From: Gigaspora margarita
Taxonomy: Eukaryota > Glomeromycota > Glomeromycetes > Diversisporales > Gigasporaceae
NCBI GenBank assembly: GCA_009809945.1
Contig: WTPW01000314.1
Span: 17,706 to 81,705, forward strand
Length of the DNA stretch: 64,000 nt
Direction of reading: 5' to 3'
The notes under the pieces are model-generated. The model was not told where the DNA came from. It saw nothing but the letters and a program-made list of their open reading frames with translations, and made no database searches. Positions 31,245 to 44,279 of the stretch are shown piece by piece. How positions within the stretch are numbered: position 1 is the first letter of the stretch; every line of letters starts with the position of its first letter. The position numbers and the translations under genes are program-made.

Positions 31245-31700
31245 AAAATTCATTTTTTATTAAATTTCAATTCCTATATATATTTTATACAAAAAAGCCT
31301 TTATTTACTTCAAATTATTTTTTTATGTTGAAAATAAAAAATTTATTTTTAAAAAATTAAATTAAATTTTAATTTCTATTTTTTGGCAAAATTCAAGTTT
31401 ATTCAAATTGAGTTTTTATTCATTTTTAATTATTTTTTGTTTCTTGTCAAAGGTGAAAAATTATTTTTAAAAATATTGTATAAAACTTCAATTCCTATTT
31501 TTTGGCAAGATCTATTTTTGTTCAAATAAAAATATTTATTCATTTCTAATTATTTTTTGTTTCTTGTTAAAAACAAAAATTTATTTTTAAAAATTAAACT
31601 AAATTTTGATTCCAATTCTTTGGCAACCCATTTCATTCAAATAAAAGTATTTATTTGTTTCTAATTATTTTTAGTTATTTGCTAAAAACAAAAATTTTTT
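31245..31700. repeat. Tandem repeat, about 118-bp unit, four copies
   Basis: Each unit has ttcaattcctattttttggc, then ttcaaataaaaatatttatt and ctaattattttttgtttctt, then gttaaaaacaaaaattt. Copies diverge by about 15-20% by eye. Non-coding. Confidence 0.75.
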
Positions 31701-31944
31701 AGGAATATTTCTGTCATTTTTAAAACTATAACATCTTCATGATTATATTTAACCTTTTTAATAGTAGCACTTGTTCAAGTAATATATATGTTATAAAAGT
31801 CTAATTTATATATCTATTATATTATTAAAAATAGAAAATTATAAAAAAATATATACTGGATTTTAGGTATATTTTAGATATTTGTAAATATCTGAATATT
31901 TATTTTTGTAAAATAAGATTTTTAAAAAAATTTTTTAAAATTTT

Positions 31945-32115
31945 TCAAACCCAAACTGTTTGCAAACTTTCAAATCTAACTCAAACCAAATTAAACTTGG
32001 CTAAAAAGTTTGTTATCAAATCAAACTCATATATTTTTTTAATAATAGCTCAAGAATGGATTTGATTTAAAAATCAAATCAAACCCAAATCTGGTCTAAA
32101 GTTTAATTTGATCTA
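31945..32115. repeat. Decayed relative of the GGTTCGG-type repeat
   Basis: Variants of caaatcaaac/aaacccaaatc on both strands with the same layout as 9846-10012 (tttgcaaactttcaaa occurs in both) but with C and G largely replaced by T and A. Confidence 0.5.
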
Positions 32116-33181
32116 GATTTGTAGAAACTCTGTTTACAATATATATTGTATATCAAAAAATTAAATTATTCTAAAAACACAATTAGAATCAAGAATTTAA
32201 AAATTTATAGGTAATTTGAATCAAAGACAAACTTTAAAAGCACAATACTTTGTATTGCTCTTTATATTCTATTATTAATAATACTTTGAAACTTTAAAAC
32301 TTGTTAAAAAAAATGCATGAACTTTAAAGAACATGTGCCTATAGTCAAAAGTTATATGAAATTTTAGAAATTTTGATTGGCCAATTATAGATTTCTGTAT
32401 ATAATTTTAAATAATTTAATTGGTTAGTTATCTCATAAACTAATATAGTTTTAATTACTTAATTGATATTGTACTCTAGTACAGTATATATACAGAAAAT
32501 TCAAAGTTATATTTTTGATATTTTGATTAAAAATGCATCAAACTGAGTTGGGTTCTTTACTATGTTTAGATAATGAAAATATTATAATGAACCCAGCAAA
32601 TATAATTTATTTGTGTGGATTTGTGGTTCAAGAACTATGCAATTTGAACTATACTTTTACTATTTATACTACTGCTAATTAAAAAAAATTTATAATTATT
32701 ACTATAAATGAATTAATTACACAACAAAAATTCAAATTGAAATAGACAGAAATTGATAAATTTCTAAAAATTTCACTAATAGAAGCTTATAAGATATGTT
32801 TATCTGGTTTGCTTATATACTTAATATTATAACAATAAATTAGTTATCCAAATAATTGATTTGTATCAAATTGGTTTGTTGTAATAACACTGATAAGTTA
32901 TTTAAATATAGAGTAAAGTTTTATTGGTTAATTATACAGCATGACAAATATCTAGATATGATTAGGCTGATTCAAATATCTAGAACTATAGTATTCTTAG
33001 CTATGCTTTGAACAATAAATAGTATTCTATATATAGTAGTATCAAAAATAATACCTGATTTTCTTATTTTAATATACTAAATTTTTGTATTATATATATG
33101 AAAATTTTTAGAAATAATTAATGTTTGTTGAACATTTCATTAATATTTGTAGCATTAGGTTTCTAATTTCTAAAAAACATA
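32116..33181. other. No gene seen
   Basis: AT-rich with only short frames; nothing recognisable on either strand. Confidence 0.5.
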
Positions 33182-33382
33182 TATAGTCAGACCCTCTAAG
33201 TGCACATTCTCTAGGTGCATGGTATATGAAAACCCTCTAATATACATGCCTCCGCTTGGTCCCAACTCATATAACAATTATAAAATTTAATCTCCCTAAG
33301 TGCACACCTACTCTAAGTGCACATTTTGCATTTTTTTTCACTATGGTGCCAAGGGGTGTGCACTCAAAGGGGTCTATCTATA
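33182..33382. mobile_element. Mariner-type MITE, about 200 bp
   Basis: Left end TATAGTCAGACCCTCTAAG, right end complemented ATAGATAGACCCCTTTGAG; both are followed inward by tgcacat/atgtgca blocks (taagtgcaca). TA borders. The CAGAC(C) start is shared with the element at 54558-55304. No ORF. Confidence 0.8.
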
Positions 33383-33650
33383 TATCAAAGACTGCACATT
33401 TTTACTTAGAATAGTTTTTAGACTATTTAAGTTTTCTAATAGGCTTTTATTTATTCAGATATTGTTTATCAAAACTCTAAAAAAGATACTAGTAAAATAA
33501 AATTAGAGTAATAAAACTGGTATTGAATTGGTAAAATTAGTAAAACTAATTTTACAAGAATCTCTATTCTGAATATTCTTGATGGGTTTAAACCAAAAGA
33601 TTTCATTAATCATACTATAACTTAAATTTTTTTTATTTTGATCTATATTA

Positions 33651-34236
33651 CAGTCGACCCTCATTTATATCAACCTATTTAAGACCTAATTCGTGTAAGA
33701 TCAGCAGAATTACTATATTGGGACAATAGTAAATTTTGGAGATAAATTTTTATTATGTGCAGAAATCTGAGCTTCCCCCAAATGAAAAGTATTTTTTATT
33801 AAGTTAATGACACATGTCGATTAATTGAAAGTTGTAGAGCTCGTCAAGACGCATCTAACGGTGATTAGATCATCCAAATCGGCCCAGTGGATGGCGAGAT
33901 ATTATTAAAAAACGATTGGCCGACTATATAATCTCTATGTAAACAATATTTGTTTGCATAGAGATAGTCGGCCAATCGTTTTTCAATAATATCTCGCCAT
34001 CCACTGGGCCGATTTGGATGATCTAACCACCTTTAGATGCGTCTTGATGAGCTCTACAACTGTCAATTAATCAACATGTGTCGTTAACTTAATAAATAAA
34101 TTACTTTTCATTTAGGGAAGCTCAGATTTCCGCATATAGTTAATATCATAGGAATTTTGCCCCAATTTCTAATATAAATTCTGCTGATCTTATCCGGATC
34201 AGGTCTTAATCACCTTTATATTCATGAGAATAGTGA
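33651..34236. mobile_element. Pogo/mariner-type foldback MITE, about 585 bp
   Basis: Left end CAGTCGACCCTCATTTAT preceded by TA; the right end complemented reads CACTATTCTCATGAATAT. Arms pair along almost their whole length around a centre near 33955 (gattggccgacta and tagtcggccaatc). The arms carry catccaaatcggcccagtgg, a variant of the shared MITE module. No ORF. Confidence 0.85.
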
Positions 34237-35375
34237 TATTAATAAGGAAACATATTAAAGTTGATATGTATAAGAAATTTTTAATATAATTTAAAATCTA
34301 GAAAATTATTTTATGGCTTATATTGATATTAATAGGGTTGCTAATAATAAGTAATAACAGTATATCTTTTTCATCATATGAATAGGACAATAAAATGTTA
34401 AATTTTCTTTAATAACTAATAAATAAAACTATAAATAAAATAAAATTGTCATTAAAAATCTTTTTTATTAATTTTTTAGTTAAATTTTAAATATTTACAA
34501 AAAAAATTTTTGTAACATTCTTTCATGCCCTTTATAAAAAACAATACACTTTTAAAAACCAACAACATATACCCATTTTTATATTACTTTTTATATAATA
34601 TATTCTAATATTTAGAATTATTTACTTGATTTTATAATTAATTTGTTAAAAAAAAAGCCAACAATTAGAATTTTTATTCCAATTTTATGTTTGATTATGT
34701 TCCATTTTCATATATAGTCTAGTTAAATTAAATCTAATAGGACCTTAGCTACTATTGACAAACTTCACTAGAGCCCAAAATTATTGGCTATGCTGTACAA
34801 TAGCTTATACTATTATTACTACTGTTTTTTCAATAGAGCAATTTTTTTTGAACATCAGGAATTAAAAAATATCTAAATTATAGTAAATGCCTTATTCTTT
34901 AGTTTTATATACTGTTAAAACAAGACCATTAAATACTATAAGGTTGCTATCAATTTTAAGGACAACTTATCAGTCGATTGAGATGTCACGCAGATCAGGT
35001 GAATAAATTTTTTACTATGAAATTTGAGTGATCGACACTCATATGAAATTCTCAATTTTCATAGTAAATTACAATGGTAGCCCATTTTCAATCATCATTT
35101 TCAGGAGTTTTCTAAAAGAAAACATTATTCTGTACAATGTGAAACTATTTCATAAATAAAAATACTCTATCCTTATGTTTAACATTAAAGTAAAAAAATA
35201 ATAAGCTCAAAAAGAATCTTGCCTTCAAAGATGCCTTTTTGTTTCACAATGAGTAAGTCAATAAAAATTTTCACTACGAAAAAACTATATTTTTGCACTA
35301 AGATTTAAAACTGCTTAACCACACAGGCTTACAAAACCGTTAACAGCCTTTTTTTAGATTATGCTTGAAAAAAAA
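34237..35375. other. No gene seen
   Basis: AT-rich. One imperfect hairpin at about 35010-35075 (ttactatgaaatttgagt against its complement). Otherwise nothing. Confidence 0.5.
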
Positions 35376-35745
35376 AAAGCATTAGCCGATGTACTTTGAA
35401 AGAACCCCACATTGACATCTTTAGAATAATAAACCAGAACAATAAACTTGATGTACTTTGCGGAACACTATGTAGATTTTTCTAGATCTTAGAATAATAG
35501 GGCCAAAGAAACAAAAAGTACTTTGCAAGAAAATCACATTGATTTTTCTGGATCTTGAAATAATAGCAAGAATATCACGTTGACTTCTTTGAACCTTAGA
35601 ATAATAAACTTGAATAAGAAGGGCAAAAAGCATTGGCCAGTGCACTTTGCAAGAACATCATATTGATGTTCTGGAATAATAAACTTGAATCGGAAGGACG
35701 AAAAGCATAAGCCAATGCATCTTGCAAGAACATTATAATTGTATT
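35376..35745. repeat. Tandem array, roughly 60-90-bp units
   Basis: Four to five units carrying aagcattggccaatgcac, tttgcaagaacatcacattg and ttagaataataaacttgaa. On the minus strand two units are multiples of three and give a repeated peptide (MFLQDALAYAFRPSDSSLL, then MFLQSALANAFCPSYSSLL), but earlier units break the frame. Confidence 0.7.
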
Positions 35746-37556
35746 TAGATAGTAGTATCGAATTAAATTAAAAATCAAATCGCTTTTTTTTATTTAAGAA
35801 AAAATTGTAATCGAAATATAATTAAATAAAATTTTATTAATTTATTAAAGTTGTATTATATAAAAGTTATTAATTTATTAAAATTTATTGAAATTAATTT
35901 ACAACATAATCATCGATTATTACAAGTATAATAGCCTATTTAACTTTACTAACTATAAATTATTCTAATTATTATTTAAAACAAATTTATTTAACCTCAA
36001 AAATCGCGTATATGAATCCAAGACAAAATTTGAAATGTTTTTTGTGAAGTTGTAACAATAGAACCTGGTCTGGCAAGAAATAAAACCTATGCAAAAATGA
36101 AAAAGTGAAAATACCAAAAATGAAGAGAAAAAAAAAATAAAAAAAAATTTTGCAACTCGTCCAACTATGAAATGAAGATGAAGATGGTCTAATTTGTGCT
36201 TCTAACCCAAGTTGCTTCTTTTCATCACCACTATGACCCAACGTAGCGAATCAAACCGTATAATGCACAAACTAAAAATTGATCATATAAATATATGAAT
36301 TTTAAAAAAAATATATTTTAGAAACTATATATTATATAAAGCATTATAAACCAAAGACATTTAATAAACAAAATAACTTTCCTTGAATGTGTTTACTGTA
36401 AGTCTGTTATATTTTCGTACTAAAAAAAAATAAAAATTTAATTAACAAAATTTGAATCTAATTACTATAAAATAGTTTTTCTTAATTTTCTCCATATTTT
36501 TTATAAGATACCCTTCTTTCGAAGATGCATTTCGCAAAAAGTTCTTGCTTGTGTGCATCTAACAAGCTATTTTTCACGTCAAGATCATGAAAACTCCAAA
36601 AGAATCATGCGAAAGAAGGCAAAATAATTGCCCATCTTTGGAGGGGTCGTACCTTACAGGGTAACGTTAGTTTTTCATATTTTTTACACCATTCGATTCA
36701 TTAAAGCCCTGGTAACTTATTTGTTTAAAGAAAGTTGTATGTTATAACTAAGATGTTGGGTGAAAATTTTAAAAATGTGATTTCATCGATTTGTGTAATT
36801 TATGAAAATCATATGATAAAAAATTAGATGTGACATCTCGATCGACTGTTATATAGCGCTCTATTATTAATTTAAGCAAATATATTATCTTACTTTCTTT
36901 TTATTAGTATTTTGGATATGCTAGCATTTTTATAATAAAAAATATTTTTTGCCCTAATGCCAAAAGCAAAAAATCAGATCTATTTATTTGGATTAGATAT
37001 ATTATTTACAAAAGAAACTATAATTATATACCTGTATTGTTGAGCATAGGCATTATTTAAAATTAAGTTTAATTTAGACCAAAAATTACAATTTTACCCC
37101 TGTGCAGTATTGTGATAGGACAGCTTTGGACAATGATTTGGACAATTTTGAACAATTGTAACAATTAAATAAAGTAAAATTACTTGAAATTTCATTAAGA
37201 TAAACCTATTTTAATTTTAACTAGAATGTGTTTAGCATTTCAAAAAATATATAGTTATATATTTTTTAAATAGATTTATTAATTATTAAAGCCTGGACAA
37301 GCTTTGGACAATCTTGGACACTTGGACAATCTTGGATGTAAACAAGCCAAAAAAGGCTATGAACAGTCAAAATGTACAACACTGCCCCTGTGCATTATTT
37401 TGCAACAATATGAGTACTATTTTTAAGTCTAAAGTAAGATAAATATATAGCAATACTAAGAAAAATTACACCTTTAAATTAGTCTTGTTATATAATTTTT
37501 ATTCTGCTTTGAAAGTTTATTTTGAGTATAATAATAAACTTACAAAGCTATTTACC
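35746..37556. other. No gene seen; minor repeats
   Basis: Contains an 84-residue minus-strand frame (36241-35987, MGHSGDEKKQLGLEAQIRPS then hydrophobic) that I cannot support as a gene, a GC-richer island at 36510-36670 without a long frame, and direct repeats of cttggacaat at 37105-37335 flanked by cccctgtgca. Confidence 0.45.
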
Positions 37557-37855
37557 AGGACCCTGAACATCTCTTATATAGATCATAACTAGATTTTGGC
37601 CAATTTTGATCTAGTTTGCTAAAAATGACAAAATTATATGTTGTTAAATAATGCTTAATCCAGTAATTAGAATTGAATAATTGGTTTTTTTGTTAGATGC
37701 GCCTCACTGAGAGCTTTATTTTTAAAAAAAGTTCATTCAAATTGGACCACTAGATGCCAATATAATTGCAAAAACTGCTTTTTTTATTTTTTAATTTCAG
37801 GAGTTTTTGCTGAAAACTGTAATGTATGACCTCTATACTAGATGTCTGGGGTTCT
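37557..37855. mobile_element. Third copy of the AGGACCCCGGACAT MITE
   Basis: 299 bp, ends AGGACCCTGAACATCT and complemented AGAACCCCAGACATCT, with the same internal foldback as the LINE-borne copies (gttcattcaaattggacc on the right arm). Flanks (t/c)atttacc repeat with 7 of 8 matches, again an 8-bp duplication. It is 10-15% diverged from the copies in the LINE, so older. Confidence 0.85.
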
Positions 37856-38569
37856 CATTTACCAATTCCAAATTGTTTAGAGTTACTGCTAATGAACAAT
37901 TATTGATTTCTAAAATGTTAGATAAAATTTATTAAAACAGTAAAATAGATAAAAAATTTTGTTAGTTTTATATAAGAAATATACAAAAATAATTTTTTGA
38001 AAAGTTTAGATTTGATTAAACTATTATTAACAATACTGCAATAGAGTGAACTATATTTATTAAATTAATTAAATTACATGGTCTTCATTTATGTTTTTTA
38101 CCAAAATTTTTTAATAAATACCAAAAGATAAATAATCTTTTAATAAATGATTATCAAAATTCATTACTTAAACTAGAAAAAACTAAAATATATAACTCAA
38201 TATACTCTTCATATATGCACTTAATAAAAGATCTTATATGAACACACCTAGCATATTGTTATCCTATATCTACTTCTTTAAAGATAGAAATAAGTAGAGT
38301 GATTTTAGACAGTAAATACTGTGTATAATCTCACTTGTTACTGTGATTTATCTAAATTGAAAGATGTTTTTTATAAAACTTAACAAAAAAGATTTAAGTC
38401 AATTTGCAATTATATAAGAAACTACAAATAAAAGTATAGACTAGTGCAAAAATATATATATACTAATATGGTAATAATAAAACTTTTTTTAAAAAATATT
38501 AATATAAGTATTTAAAACTAATATAATTTTATTAAAATTTTATTAAATTAAAAAAAAAATTTATTAGAA
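37856..38569. other. No assignable gene; weak coding trace
   Basis: One plus-strand frame at 38060-38330 is protein-like (IKLIKLHGLHLCFLPKFFN, then EKTKIYNSIYSSYMHLIKD), with one stop. I do not recognise it. Confidence 0.35.
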
Positions 38570-38809
38570 AACAATTTCTTTGATTTTAAGATCTTCACTA
38601 TTGCATTTGACCAAGGTAACATATTCATTGTATTTCTTATACTCTTTTGCCCTGGTGAGTAATTTTCTCCAAAGATTCATGATAGTTTTAGAGCTGACCT
38701 TTTCAGTAAATACTTTGAATAATTTGGTTTGAATAAAAAGCAGTTTTGGGTGCAGACTAGCCTTCGCAACTTCTTGTTTTGCAACTGTTCAAAGCCCTTT
38801 GATTGATTG
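38570..38809 (-). pseudogene. C-terminal part of a DDE transposase relic, left of the Polinton-like element
   Basis: A minus-strand frame open for about 70 codons: KQEVAKASLHPKLLFIQTKL, then VSSKTIMNLWRKLLTRAKEY and NEYVTLVKCNSEDLKI. I read it as the tail of the same DDE-superfamily transposase whose earlier part lies at 51870-52620, because both are on the same strand on either side of an inserted element and the order is right. The match to the family tail is by memory and moderate. Confidence 0.4.
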
Positions 38810-38814
38810 AAGCT

Positions 38815-39734
38815 AGTAGTGGCCAAAGGGGGTTCTGGGGTCAGAATTTCATAAATGTATTCAGAATAGGTTCCTTATCCATTTTCACGCTCTTCTAGAT
38901 ATATGTAATCTTATATCGAATTCAAGCTCTAAATTATGCTAGAGCCAAGTCCTGTTAACTTACTCTCCTTACTCCCAAATTTGGGCTTCCAACATTAAGG
39001 AGTACATAGTCTTTGTTAACGCTCTTGCTATGTTTTTAATCTCAAACAAGATAATAAAACAATTATGCTATATTGCTTGCCCTTAAAACGAGCTGAGAGT
39101 ACCGAGGACCGAAGTGTCTGAGTGTGCTTCTCTGCAAGCCCATTCAAGCCTAATATGCATACTATTTTCTATGTTATCCTAGAATTAATTCAAAAAGTGA
39201 TTCATCCCTATCTAGCTAAGGTCAAAAAGTCTTACCCAAAATCAGCTTGTCCGATTTTTGGTAAGACTTTTTGCAAAACCTTACCAAAAAGTCATACCAA
39301 AATCAAAAAAGTCTTACTGAAAATAAGAGTCTTACCAAAAAGTCTTACCAAAAAATTTTAATCCAGCAAAGTCTTACCAAAAAGTCTTACCAAAAATTTT
39401 AATCTAAGTCTTACCAAAAAGTCTTACTAAAAATCACTATCTATTCCGAGCTTTTTAAAGCTTTATTACGCAATCTGTTATAATATTGGATCACATAATA
39501 GCCCTTAACATGTAACGGACACCACCCCGAACTTGAGCTAGTGGGCTTACCACATTCACTACACAGAACGCGTACCTTAGATTTCCAATGAAAGTGGCAC
39601 CCTTCTGGTCACATGCTGGACCTACTACAAGCCTTACCAGAGTTATGTAAATAAGGGCAAGAATATTCTCCGATCATTTTTGCTTATAGGGAAAAATAAT
39701 TAATTAAAGAAAAAAGTCTGTAAAGGTATTATAT
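38815..39734. repeat. Left terminal inverted repeat of the Polinton-like element
   Basis: About 920 bp, complementary to 50946-51864. It contains a block of gtcttaccaaaaa repeats (39228-39430) and the mirror of the Cys-rich ORF (39440-39665), which is less well preserved here than in the right repeat. Confidence 0.9.
39122..39361 (+). CDS. TIR-encoded Lys-rich small ORF, left copy
   Basis: 79 residues, MCFSASPFKPNMHTIFYVIL followed by a Lys/Pro/Ser repeat part encoded by the gtcttaccaaaaa array (KSYPKSAC, KTLPKSH). The right TIR has the same ORF on the minus strand (51557-51318) with two differing residues. Preservation in both repeats may only reflect recent age. No known family; the tail looks like translated repeat. 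Confidence 0.3.
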   Translation: MCFSASPFKPNMHTIFYVILELIQKVIHPYLAKVKKSYPKSACPIFGKTFCKTLPKSHTKIKKVLLKIRVLPKSLTKKF

Positions 39735-39812
39735 ATTCCGGCAAGTTACTATCATCAAGGGAAATAATTAATTAAAATAAAAATTTTTATAAGGTATTAT
39801 ATACAAATCAAA

Positions 39813-40190
39813 ATGGCTAAAGGTAAAAGAATTTGTGATCAATGTGATAATAAATTTGCTACACCCCGTAAACTTCGTGATCATCTTAAAAGAAAGTTTA
39901 AATGCAAACCACAACTCTCTACCATGCAGGTCAAAGACCAAGTGGTTGTTCAAGATCTAGAAGCTGGCCCAGGCCCCACTACCCAAGCCTATAGAGAAGA
40001 AATAGCCTCGCAGAGCAAACTCCAAGAGGCAATAAAAGATGGTGATGTAGAACTGAAACAATCTGATATTCAGCCAGATTTAATAAAAGAAAAATATCTT
40101 AGAGCAGATAAAAATGCCCCCAAAGGCAATATCCGATTTGAAAAAAAACTGCTGATCCATCAAGGCCTCATAAAAATCTTTCATTATTAA
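39813..40190 (+). CDS. Zinc-finger protein at the front of the polymerase region
   Basis: 125 residues. C8, C11, H24 and C31 form a C2HC/C2H2-type finger (ICDQCDNKFATPRKLRDHLK). The remainder is charged and ends at 40190, shortly before the polymerase region. A second finger of the same type (HLCNRCFHSFQSEKSLAYHQ) sits inside the polymerase near 41130, so this ORF may belong to the polymerase reading rather than be separate. Likely nucleic-acid binding. Confidence 0.55.
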   Translation: MAKGKRICDQCDNKFATPRKLRDHLKRKFKCKPQLSTMQVKDQVVVQDLEAGPGPTTQAYREEIASQSKLQEAIKDGDVELKQSDIQPDLIKEKYLRADKNAPKGNIRFEKKLLIHQGLIKIFHY

Positions 40191-40274
40191 GCAGGTAGGG
40201 GGCCATAGTTCCTTCTAGAAAAAGCTTAGCATATGCATTCAATAAAGGTGTAAAAACCAAAAACGAATATATAG

Positions 40275-43200
40275 ATGCCTTACATGCCTCAGCTTATAGG
40301 ATCAGCTCGAGAAAAAACAACCGAAGTCATCTTAACAGAATTACAAGAAAAAGAGCAAATCAAAGCAGCATTAGTCGTATCATACAAGTATACCAAAATG
40401 CAAAAATGTGGTGACCAATGTTTTCCTGTTTATAAAGAATCCTATCACAGTCGAGATATGCGAGTAATTCTCTCTAAAGATGATATAGATAATTATTTAA
40501 CTCTTTCTGGCCAGGAAATAGATGAAAAAATTGAAAAAATGTTAGAAGGTGGTTCTAACTGGCAACTAATCTGAATTGATAGGGTATTTATTGAAGCTTA
40601 TACATATCGTCGCTTTTTGGGAGGATCTTTTATCCCAACACCTAAAAAGCTTGCCAATACAAAGTGTACTATTAATCCAGACAATTCAGATATTATAGAT
40701 CCGGCTACGGGCAAGCTTACAGATAATTGTCTCAAAGGTGCGTTAGGATGTTATTTTGCAGATAAAGAAGGAATTACAGACCACTTGGAAAGGCGTATAT
40801 ATAGAGCAAAAAGTTTTCGAAAATACTTAAATATCATCAAACTTGATAACATCCCAATGCCTACACCAATCTGTTCACAGATATTTAATAAGATTGAGGA
40901 AATGAATCCGGATATCTCTATCAATGTCTGGGAATGGAAAGAAGAATCAGCAACCTCCAAACCGGTAATAGCCAGCAAGAACTATAATAGATAACATATT
41001 ATATATCTCATGGCTCTTACAGATATTACCAAATCTGAGGATGATAAATATGGACAAAAAAATCATTTTAATTGATCAAAAATCCAGATGGATTGGTTTA
41101 TAAAGATAATGCCAAAAAAGTTAAAAAGCATCTTTGTAATCGGTGCTTTCATAGCTTCCAGTCAGAAAAATCTTTAGCCTATCATCAAAAGCACTGTTTT
41201 GGTTTGGAAGAAGCAACTCAAGAAGCCAAATTACCTACCAAAGGGGTCAATGATTTTGAAAAGTTTAAAAATTATGCCCGAATGATTAATGCCCCATGTG
41301 TAATTATAGCTGACTTTGAGGCAGACAACAAGAAATGCAACGAAGAATATAGAGAACAAATGCATAAGCTCGCTGAGCAAAAAGCTAATAGCTTTTGTTA
41401 TCTAGTCCACTGGTTTGATACTGGAGATATATGGGGCCCTTACCTATATCGAGGAGAAAATGCTACACAAGAATTTGTCCAAAGAATTGATAAGGTGTTG
41501 ATTGAAATTAATAAGGTCTTAGCTATTAAGCATGACCGAATTATCACCGAAAAAGACAAGAAAAAATTTGCTGAAGCTGATATCTGTTGGATATGTAAAG
41601 AAAACTTTGCTACAGATGATAAGGTCTGGGATCACTGTCATATTACAGGTGAGTTTCGAGGACCCGCCCACAATGCATGTAATCTCAAACTCCAGATTGA
41701 AGCATGGAAGACGCCTATTTCAGTTATCTTTTATAATTTCTGGGGCTACGACTCTTATTTAGTTTGCGAATCTGTTGGAAAATCAGTTAATGCTCACCAA
41801 ATCAGGGTCATGGCTGAAACATTTGAGAGATACAAGTCTATGAAGGTAGGTCAGCTTAAATATATAGATAGCATGCAATTCATGAATAATAGCTTAGCAA
41901 ATCTTACGAAAAATTTGGGTAATAATCACCCAATAACAACCAAGCATTTTGAAGAACTAGGTTACTCTTCAGAACAAATAGCCTTAGTTTTACGTAAAGG
42001 AGTTTATCCCTATGACTATATCAATTCACAAGATAGATTCTTAGAAACTGAGCTTTCTTTATTCGAAGAATTTCATAGTACTCTTAAAGGTAAGATCACA
42101 CAAGATGACTATAAACATGCCCAAAAAGTATGGAAAGAATTTAATTGCCAGAATTTGGGAGAATATCATGATATCTATCTTAAGACTGATGTCCTTAGCT
42201 TGCTGATGTCTGGACCCAATTTCGAAAGACATGTATACAATATTATGAGCTTGATCTGAGCCACTATGTGTCCGCACCAGCTTTAGCTTGGGATGCCATG
42301 CTTAAAATAACAGAAGTTAAGATCGAGCTCTTTACAGATATGACTATGCATGATTTTATTGAAGAAGCCAAGCGTGGGGGTATAGCTATAGCATGTAAAC
42401 GATATTTCAAGGCTAATAATCCTAAAATGGAAAATGCATTTAACCCATCCAAGCCCCCATCATGGATTTCATATGTTGATGCAAATAATCTTTATGGCTG
42501 GGCTATGAGTCAATATCTGCCTATTGGAAATTATAAATGGGAGGCAAGTCGTAAATATTTGGAGGACAACCCAAATGTGCAAAAGAAATATCTTGATAGG
42601 ATTCTTAATACCGAAGCAAATTCTCCACAAGGTTATTACTTAAATATTAAGGCGCACTTTCCTCTAAAGACCCTTGACTATTTGAGAGATTTACTTCCAG
42701 CCATAGAGAATATGGCCGTAAGTAAAAATATGTTGTGCCCCCATACTACAGAGCTTGTAGATAACTTGGATGGAGGATGGTTTTTAGCAACAAAAAAATT
42801 AGTTCCACACCTTGGACCACGAAAAGATTATGTTATACATTACCAAGTACTCCAATATTATATAAAATTGGGTATGATAGTTGATGAGGTTACAGAAATC
42901 CTATCATTCGACCAAACTAACTGGCTTGCTCCTTATATAGCCTTTAATACAGAAAAGTGACAAGGCGCTAAGAATGCTTTTGAGAAAGATTTCTTTAAGC
43001 TCATGAATAATTCGGTATATGGTAAAACTATGGAAAATGTTCGCAAATACCAAGATGTCAAGCTCATGGCCATGAATAATGAGCAAGATGAAAAGAAGTT
43101 CATTAAACAGATTCGTAAACCCTCTTTTAAATATGCTAGACAGCTTGGAAATACACTTGTAGGAGCGCATATGGGAAAGGCCACTGTAACTCTCAACAAG

Positions 43201-43985
43201 CCTATTATTGTCAGAGCATCAGTTCTGGGTCTTAGCAAGCTCTTGATGTATCACTTCTGGTATGGGTATGTAAAAGAAAGATATGGTAATAAAGCCCAGC
43301 TCGGATATATGGACACAGACTCATTCATATTCCAAGTTGAAACTGAAGATATCTATAAAGACATGGCAGAGCGACCTGAGCTTTTTGATCTTAATGATTC
43401 TAAAACTATTGGGCTTTACAAAGATGAGACTCCAGGTAATGTAATTACAGAATCTTATCATATTCGGGCCAAGTTATACCACTATGTCTTAGCAGATAAG
43501 TCTACAAAGTCTAAGCACAAGGGGTTAGCAAAAAAGGTATAAATGAAATGGCCATGAATTCATACATGCCAGCTTTAGAAGGGTCCTTGCTAGATGATCC
43601 AATAGATAGGTCATTATTAACAGAGCAAGAAGCCAATAATTTGGCCATGCGAACTAAGGCAGATCCTATGACCCTAGTATATCGGGACTGTCTCTTTGGT
43701 AAGGAAGTATTCTATGCCAAGAATGTGGGTATCCAGTCAAAGGATCATATATTATCTTTAGTCGAATCAGAAAAGAAGGCCCTATGCCCAATTGATACTA
43801 AGCGCTGGATCTTATCAGATGGAATTACTTCTTTGCCATATTATCATTGGCATATTCAAGCTTATAAGAATATGATCAAGGTTGGTATACCTCATGAAGA
43901 GGCTGAAAAAAGAGCTATAAGAGCTAAGCTCCCAGAGAAGTATCAAAACAAATATACATCTCACATATCTAGCTCATCGCCATAA
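40275..43985 (+). pseudogene. Protein-primed-type family B DNA polymerase
   Basis: Replicative polymerase of the element. In order: an N-terminal region; a C2HC finger near 41130; exonuclease motif I IIADFEAD near 41310; an inserted endonuclease VII-like zinc region (CWICKE, DHCHITGEFRGPAHNACN, about 41585-41690); exonuclease II YNFWGYDSYLV near 41735; exonuclease III YHDIYLKTDVLSLL near 42170; motif A YVDANNLYGWAMSQ near 42475; motif B NNSVYGKTMEN near 43005; motif C YMDTDS near 43305; and a conserved C-terminal region. All catalytic motifs survive. The gene is a fossil with about five breaks. This architecture is that of Polinton, adintovirus and linear-plasmid polymerases. Confidence 0.88.
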
Positions 43986-44279
43986 ACTAGACTAGTGATA
44001 TGATATATATATATATATAGCAGGCCATATACCAACTTGAAACATTCCTTGAGAACTATATAAGCTCAAATATTTTTTATTCAAAATGATTTTTTTGAAT
44101 CGTGTCCTCCAAAACTTTGCCAGATTTTATTGGTTTAGCTGTGACATAAATGTCACACTTCTTCCAATAAGATTTTGAATAAAAATCTACATGCTACTGC
44201 GCCCTTGTGACATGGTGACCCACCTCGGCAATTAGTTTTTTTAAAATATATTTAATATCTATATATATATAATACTAAA

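Noticed and set aside
35987-36241. 84-residue minus-strand ORF as a gene
   Set aside because: Only the first 27 residues are protein-like, the rest is Phe-rich translation of AT-rich DNA, and there is no support from neighbours.
39228-39430. gtcttaccaaaaa repeats as a CRISPR-like array
   Set aside because: Units are directly adjacent or separated by variants of the same repeat, there are no unique spacers of constant length, and the array is inside a TIR.
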